Below are positions 6,070 to 8,928 of a stretch of 8,928 bases of DNA, in pieces. Below the pieces are notes generated by a model. That model worked only from the letters and a program-made list of their open reading frames with translations. It made no database searches and had not been told where the DNA came from. Location of the stretch: NCBI GenBank assembly GCA_964573205.1, contig CAZNIT010000005.1:1-8928 (forward strand), given 5' to 3'. Source of the DNA: QNZT01 sp964573205. GTDB lineage: Bacteria; Campylobacterota; Campylobacteria; Campylobacterales; QNZT01. The position numbers and the translations under genes are program-made. Within the stretch, counting starts at the first letter, position 1; every line of letters begins with the position of its first letter.

Positions 6070-6078
6070 TGATATAAT
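6070..6078 (+). promoter_or_regulatory. Extended -10 promoter of the MNT/HEPN operon
   Basis: TGATATAAT is a perfect extended -10. The predicted start is about 6084-6086, leaving a short leader that holds the strong ribosome site AAGGAGGT (6087-6094), 3 nt before the ATG at 6098. The -35 region (TGTAAA at 6050-6055, 17-bp spacer) is weak. The same nine bases form the promoter of the secreted-protein gene at 6943-6951. Confidence 0.65.
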
Positions 6079-6097
6079 AACGAAAAAAGGAGGTGTT

Positions 6098-6388
6098 ATG
6101 TATAAGGATGATATTAAAACAACTATTATGACTTTGAAAGATAACCTTAAACAAAAGTATCATATAAAAAATATATCTCTATTTGGTTCTTATGCAAGAG
6201 AAGAGCAAAGAGAAGATAGCGATGTTGATTTGTTGGTAGATTTTGATATAACACCTGATTTGTTAACTTTTATAGAGATAGAAGAGTTTTTAAGTGATAA
6301 ACTTGGGAAAAATGTTGATCTTATACCAGCAAGAAAACTTAAAAAATCACTACAAAATCAGATCTTAAATGAAGCTATCGTTCTATGA
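6098..6388 (+). CDS. mntA: MNT-domain nucleotidyltransferase antitoxin (MntA type)
   Basis: A 96-aa minimal nucleotidyltransferase of the pol-beta superfamily. In characterised MntA-HepT systems this protein neutralises the HEPN toxin by transferring AMP groups from ATP to a tyrosine of the toxin. The catalytic signature GS-x10-D-x-D is exact: G30-S31 in SLFGSYARE and D42-V-D44 in SDVDLLVDF. A likely third acidic residue is D74 in KNVDLI. The length is normal, and a strong AAGGAGGT lies upstream. It overlaps hepT by ATGA (6385-6388), the usual coupled arrangement. The pair contains only about three CpG dinucleotides in 632 bp, far fewer than neighbouring genes, which suggests horizontal acquisition. 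Cytoplasmic. Confidence 0.92.
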   Translation: MYKDDIKTTIMTLKDNLKQKYHIKNISLFGSYAREEQREDSDVDLLVDFDITPDLLTFIEIEEFLSDKLGKNVDLIPARKLKKSLQNQILNEAIVL

Positions 6389-6729
6389 AACGAGAATATA
6401 TATTTTTTTTAAATGATATTGTTACTCATATAGAGAAGATAGAAAAGTTTACACAAAATATGAGTTTTGAAGAGTTTAAAGTTGATGATAAAACCATAAG
6501 TGCTTGTATAAGAGAGATAGAGGTTATTGGTGAAGCAGTAAAGCAGATACCAAAAGAGATTCATCAAGAGTTTGGAGATCTCCCTTGGTCACTTATGGCT
6601 AAAATGAGAGATAAGTTGATACATTGGTATTTTGAAATTGATGAAGAGATAGTATGGAAAGTTATAGATGAAAAATTACCAGATATAAAACTTAAGGTAT
6701 TACAAATCATAAAAGAGTTAAAACCATAA
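6385..6729 (+). CDS. hepT: HEPN-domain RNase toxin (HepT type)
   Basis: A 114-aa all-helical HEPN protein, the toxin partner of the upstream MNT protein. HepT-type toxins are ribonucleases that dimerise to form the active site. The motif R-x4-H-x-Y is intact as RDKLIHWY: R75 and H80 are the predicted catalytic residues and Y82 the predicted target of AMPylation by the antitoxin. CIREIEVIGEAVKQIP (41-56) and LPWSLMAKMRDKLIH (66-80) are characteristic of the family. The start overlaps the mntA stop, with no separate promoter. No convincing terminator follows. Nothing suggests inactivation, so the pair should be a working toxin-antitoxin module. Target RNA specificity cannot be deduced. Confidence 0.92.
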   Translation: MKREYIFFLNDIVTHIEKIEKFTQNMSFEEFKVDDKTISACIREIEVIGEAVKQIPKEIHQEFGDLPWSLMAKMRDKLIHWYFEIDEEIVWKVIDEKLPDIKLKVLQIIKELKP

Positions 6730-6942
6730 GCAACTTTTATGATGGGTGAAGCTAAAGCATCACATCCAGTTTCTCGCAGGAGGAATGTTCAGGGCTTTAC
6801 TTTTAACCAAAAATTTTATTACTATTATATATTCCTGATTGGGTAATTTTAGCAAAAAAACAAAAGTGAAGAAGGTTAGGAGTACACATTAAGTGCCATA
6901 TGTTGCGGACGGATACATTTATTTGCAACAGAGAATATTTCA
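6730..6942. other. Intergenic block after hepT with GC-richer core and possible hairpin
   Basis: No supported gene. A GC-richer block at about 6741-6800 stands out from AT-rich flanks. It contains an imperfect hairpin: GAT-GTGA-GC (6741-6752, GG bulge and one mismatch) around a TAAA loop with GC-TCAC-ATC (6757-6766). An uninterrupted 35-codon frame from ATG 6739 to TAA 6844-6846 has no ribosome site. This could be a structured RNA end, a small repeat or a relic. Confidence 0.3.
6892..6901 (+). repeat. Direct repeat AGTGCCATAT, right copy
   Basis: Identical to 5832-5841. It lies between the MNT/HEPN pair and the promoter of the secreted-protein gene, marking a possible right boundary of the acquired segment. 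Confidence 0.35.
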
Positions 6943-6951
6943 TGATATAAT
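6923..6951 (+). promoter_or_regulatory. Promoter of the small secreted-protein gene
   Basis: TTGCAA (6923-6928, 4/6 match to TTGACA), a 17-bp spacer and the extended -10 TGATATAAT (6943-6951) make the best-formed sigma-70 type promoter in the window. The start would be about 6957-6958. The leader carries four AAT units (6965-6976) and the ribosome site AAGGAAAG (6977-6984) before the ATG at 6988. Confidence 0.7.
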
Positions 6952-6987
6952 TATTCTTATAGAAAATAATAATAATAAGGAAAGATT

Positions 6988-7272
6988 ATGAAATATCTCG
7001 CTCCGTTTTTTTTGACCATTTCGTTCGTAAACTTATATGCCGATTCCGATTCTTCGAATAAAAAAGCGGTTATAGATAAAAACGAGTTCCAAAAACAGAT
7101 AGAGGCTCAAATTGAAAAAGAGAAAAAATATGCCAAAGAGAGAGTATTCTATCATGCCGGAGAATATAATTTATCCGATGCCGAGGTCGATCCCTCCGTG
7201 CTTGACTCGGTTCCTCTCATCGAACCCGAGTACGATTTCGATATGACGGATGTTTATAGAGACGATATTTAA
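6988..7272 (+). CDS. Small secreted acidic protein of unknown function
   Basis: A 94-aa protein I cannot assign to a named family. An N-terminal signal peptide (about 1-18, MKYLAPFFLTISFVNLYA) is followed by a charged, probably helical or coiled-coil segment (about 25-52, KNEFQKQIEAQIEKEKKYAK). The tail (55-94) is strongly acidic and contains YHAGEYNLSDAEVDP, LIEPEYDFDMTDVYRDDI and no cysteine. It is predicted to be periplasmic. It has its own strong promoter and a good ribosome site, and it is monocistronic. The gene converges on the diguanylate cyclase with only 8 bp between stops. CpG-containing codons match the core genes rather than the MNT/HEPN pair, so it is probably native. The acidic tail could bind cations or a basic partner, but nothing in the sequence shows this. 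Confidence 0.85.
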   Translation: MKYLAPFFLTISFVNLYADSDSSNKKAVIDKNEFQKQIEAQIEKEKKYAKERVFYHAGEYNLSDAEVDPSVLDSVPLIEPEYDFDMTDVYRDDI

Positions 7273-7303
7273 ACCGGTCTCTACTCTTCATGTAGTGCCG
7301 GTT
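7272..7303. terminator. Possible hairpin at the convergent gene ends
   Basis: AACCGG (7272-7277) pairs with CCGGTT (7298-7303), and an inner CTAC (7281-7284) pairs with GTAG (7292-7295). It spans the 8-bp gap between the two convergent stops and the last codons of the cyclase. No T-run follows on either strand, so intrinsic termination is uncertain. Confidence 0.35.
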
Positions 7304-8928
7304 CGAATCTTACGGCTTTGTTTCTGCCGCTGTTTTTTGCGCTGTAAAGAGCGATGTCCGCAAATTTTATACAGGTGTATATATCGTCGCTATCCTTGGG
7401 ATAGATCGATGCTCCGACACTTAGAGTTTTTGTAAAAGTCGTATCTTTGGCTCTTATTTTTTGTTTTGAAAACTCTACGCCTATTTTCATCGCGACTTTA
7501 GCGATATACTCCTCGTCGCAATTGTATAGAAGCACTAAAAACTCTTCGCCTCCGAAACGAATGGCTATATCGGATTCTCTAATGTTCTGTCCGATTACCT
7601 TCGCTATGACTCTTATGGCTTCATCGCCAATGTCATGACCGTAAGTGTCGTTTATTGTCTTGAAGTGGTCGATATCGAGCATCAACACACCGTATGTCGT
7701 ACCGGCTCTTTTTGCCTGAGGAATCGACTTCTCTACAAATTCATCGAGAAATTTTCTGTTATAAAGACCCGTAAGCTGATCTCTTCTGGCCGACTCTTTA
7801 AGAATTTGATTGAGTCTTACGCTTACTATTTCGCTTCTTGCCGTATTTATATAATCTGCTATGAAATACGGGAGAGAATCGACCCTTTTTTTCTCGATTT
7901 TATCTTTCGTAACGATGGAGATGATTAAAGTCAAATCGTCCGATATCGCGAAGGGTAGGCACAGATATCCGCACTCTTTTTTCTCGTCGCCGAAAGAGAG
8001 ACATATGTTTTCAAACGCCGATGAATTTACCGAGGCTTTCGTACGATCGGCTCTACAACCGTCCGTTATCGCCGTGCAGTGTACATCTTTTTGAACGTAA
8101 GCGAATCTGATAGTATCTTTTTTTATATCTTTTTCGATGATATTGAAATCTTCGAGCTTGAATTTACTTTTTAAGATCTGTGCGATTCTTTGGTAAATTT
8201 CATCGAGATTTTCATCCAATTCTATCGTCTTTTTAAATTTATATATATCGGAGAGTTCGTTTATGATCTCTTTTACAGCTACAAGCGGATCTTTGTGTCT
8301 TTTATAGCTTTTATTCAGTAAAAAGAGTCCTACTTTTCCTTCCAACTCATTTAAGGCGCTTTGGAGTTTTTCAAGCATAGCGTTGATGTGTGCGGAGACC
8401 TCTTTCCCTTCGGGAGATTCTACGGAAATTACTCTTTGGGAGTAGTCTCCGTTGTTTACTTTTTGCATCACGTCTTTTACCGAGTCGAATATTTTCATAT
8501 ACGGTCGAAAGGATCTATTTATAATAAATATCGTTAAAATGATCGCAAGAAGGGAGATTGCGGCTATATAGAGTACGGATATAAGCGAACTTGATCTGAT
8601 ATCGCTGATGTCTATGATCATACTTATGGTGCCTAAAACTTCTCCTTCCTTTACATTATGGCACTTCATACAATTTGGAGTCCCCTTGGAGGAGGCGGTA
8701 TAGGGTAGAGTAACTCTAAGTTCAACACTCTCTAGGGACTCTATAACTTTTTTTTGTGCTTTGCCTGTTTTTAAGACCTCTTTGTCTATTTTATCTCTTG
8801 GAAGCTCATAGTCTATTCCCTCCCCGTATTGGTTTATTATGGAATCCGACCTACTGATCCAAAGAGCGTTCATGTTTTTCGAATCTTCGATTTTTTTAAG
8901 AAAATAGCGTCTTTTGTCCATTATATTG
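7281..8928 (-). CDS. Membrane diguanylate cyclase with periplasmic c-type haem sensor domain, 5'-truncated by window edge
   Basis: Makes cyclic di-GMP from two GTP. Numbered from the Met at 8921, the visible 546 residues are: a periplasmic DUF3365/Tll0287-like sensor domain (about 1-108) with the haem c motif C84-M-K-C87-H88, a membrane helix (about 112-134), a HAMP-like linker (about 135-190), a GAF-like region (about 235-370), and a GGDEF domain (about 375-540). The catalytic motif is GGEEF at 457-461, and the I-site RESD at 448-451 lies five residues before it, as expected for product inhibition. The GAF-like region has five clustered cysteines (C282, C289, C307, C317, C321). The frame stays open to the edge (N-I before this Met) and no first membrane helix is visible, so the true start lies beyond 8928. 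The likely signal is redox state or a small ligand at the haem (inference). No EAL domain is present. Confidence 0.9.
   Translation of the reverse strand, partial: NIMDKRRYFLKKIEDSKNMNALWISRSDSIINQYGEGIDYELPRDKIDKEVLKTGKAQKKVIESLESVELRVTLPYTASSKGTPNCMKCHNVKEGEVLGTISMIIDISDIRSSSLISVLYIAAISLLAIILTIFIINRSFRPYMKIFDSVKDVMQKVNNGDYSQRVISVESPEGKEVSAHINAMLEKLQSALNELEGKVGLFLLNKSYKRHKDPLVAVKEIINELSDIYKFKKTIELDENLDEIYQRIAQILKSKFKLEDFNIIEKDIKKDTIRFAYVQKDVHCTAITDGCRADRTKASVNSSAFENICLSFGDEKKECGYLCLPFAISDDLTLIISIVTKDKIEKKRVDSLPYFIADYINTARSEIVSVRLNQILKESARRDQLTGLYNRKFLDEFVEKSIPQAKRAGTTYGVLMLDIDHFKTINDTYGHDIGDEAIRVIAKVIGQNIRESDIAIRFGGEEFLVLLYNCDEEYIAKVAMKIGVEFSKQKIRAKDTTFTKTLSVGASIYPKDSDDIYTCIKFADIALYSAKNSGRNKAVRFEPALHEE

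Noticed and set aside
5903..6163. 86-aa minus-strand open frame over the PKD remnant
   Set aside because: It is antisense to a recognisable coding relic and the start of mntA, with no family resemblance.
6965..6976. Four AAT units in the leader of the secreted-protein gene as a phase-variable repeat
   Set aside because: Too short to slip often, and a 3-bp change in the leader would not alter a reading frame.
7291..7299. TGTAGTGCC at the end of the cyclase gene, identical to an arm of the 5808-5837 palindrome
   Set aside because: It encodes the normal C-terminus of the cyclase; a 9-nt match is expected by chance in a window this size.
7635..8094. Plus-strand open frames inside the cyclase gene
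   Set aside because: They lie opposite the conserved GGDEF and GAF-like coding sequence and show no domain.

Overview
The window looks like chromosomal DNA of a free-living Campylobacterota (Epsilonproteobacteria), probably close to Sulfurimonas. This rests on the divergent hemB / ribA-rsmG order (as I recall it from Campylobacter jejuni), the style of the proteins, extended -10 promoters with poor -35 boxes, and a c-type-haem diguanylate cyclase of a kind I associate with this phylum. The genus is inferred, not demonstrated.

Layout. Positions 1-350 hold the 5' part of hemB on the minus strand. Divergent from it, 468-3053 is a tight plus-strand run: ribA, rsmG, a PP0621-like membrane-anchored zinc-ribbon protein, an unrecognised 130-aa protein and htpX. 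It ends at a hairpin (3041-3063) shared with a convergent minus-strand operon (4379-3062) that encodes two related periplasmic thioredoxin-fold proteins and a periplasmic rhodanese. Upstream of these, also on the minus strand, lies nhaA (4516-5727).

The accessory part is about 5800-6900. It has a perfect 9-bp inverted repeat (5808-5837), a frameshifted remnant of a PKD-type surface-protein gene (about 5864-6035), and an intact MNT/HEPN (MntA-HepT type) toxin-antitoxin pair (6098-6729). The pair has its own promoter and very few CpG dinucleotides, unlike its neighbours. The 10-mer AGTGCCATAT occurs on both sides of this segment. I read it as an acquired module sitting in a decayed locus.

The last part has a small secreted acidic protein with a well-formed promoter (6988-7272). 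Convergent to it is a diguanylate cyclase with a periplasmic CxxCH haem motif, a cysteine-rich middle region and a GGDEF domain with an I-site. This gene runs off the right edge.

How the genes relate: the left half is housekeeping (tetrapyrrole and riboflavin synthesis, 16S rRNA methylation, membrane-protein quality control). The middle is envelope redox, sulfur and ion homeostasis. The right part joins a toxin-antitoxin system to c-di-GMP signalling. No tRNA, rRNA, CRISPR array or complete insertion sequence was seen. The clearest items not obvious from standard gene calling are the PKD remnant, the compositional island and the possible leaderless rsmG start.
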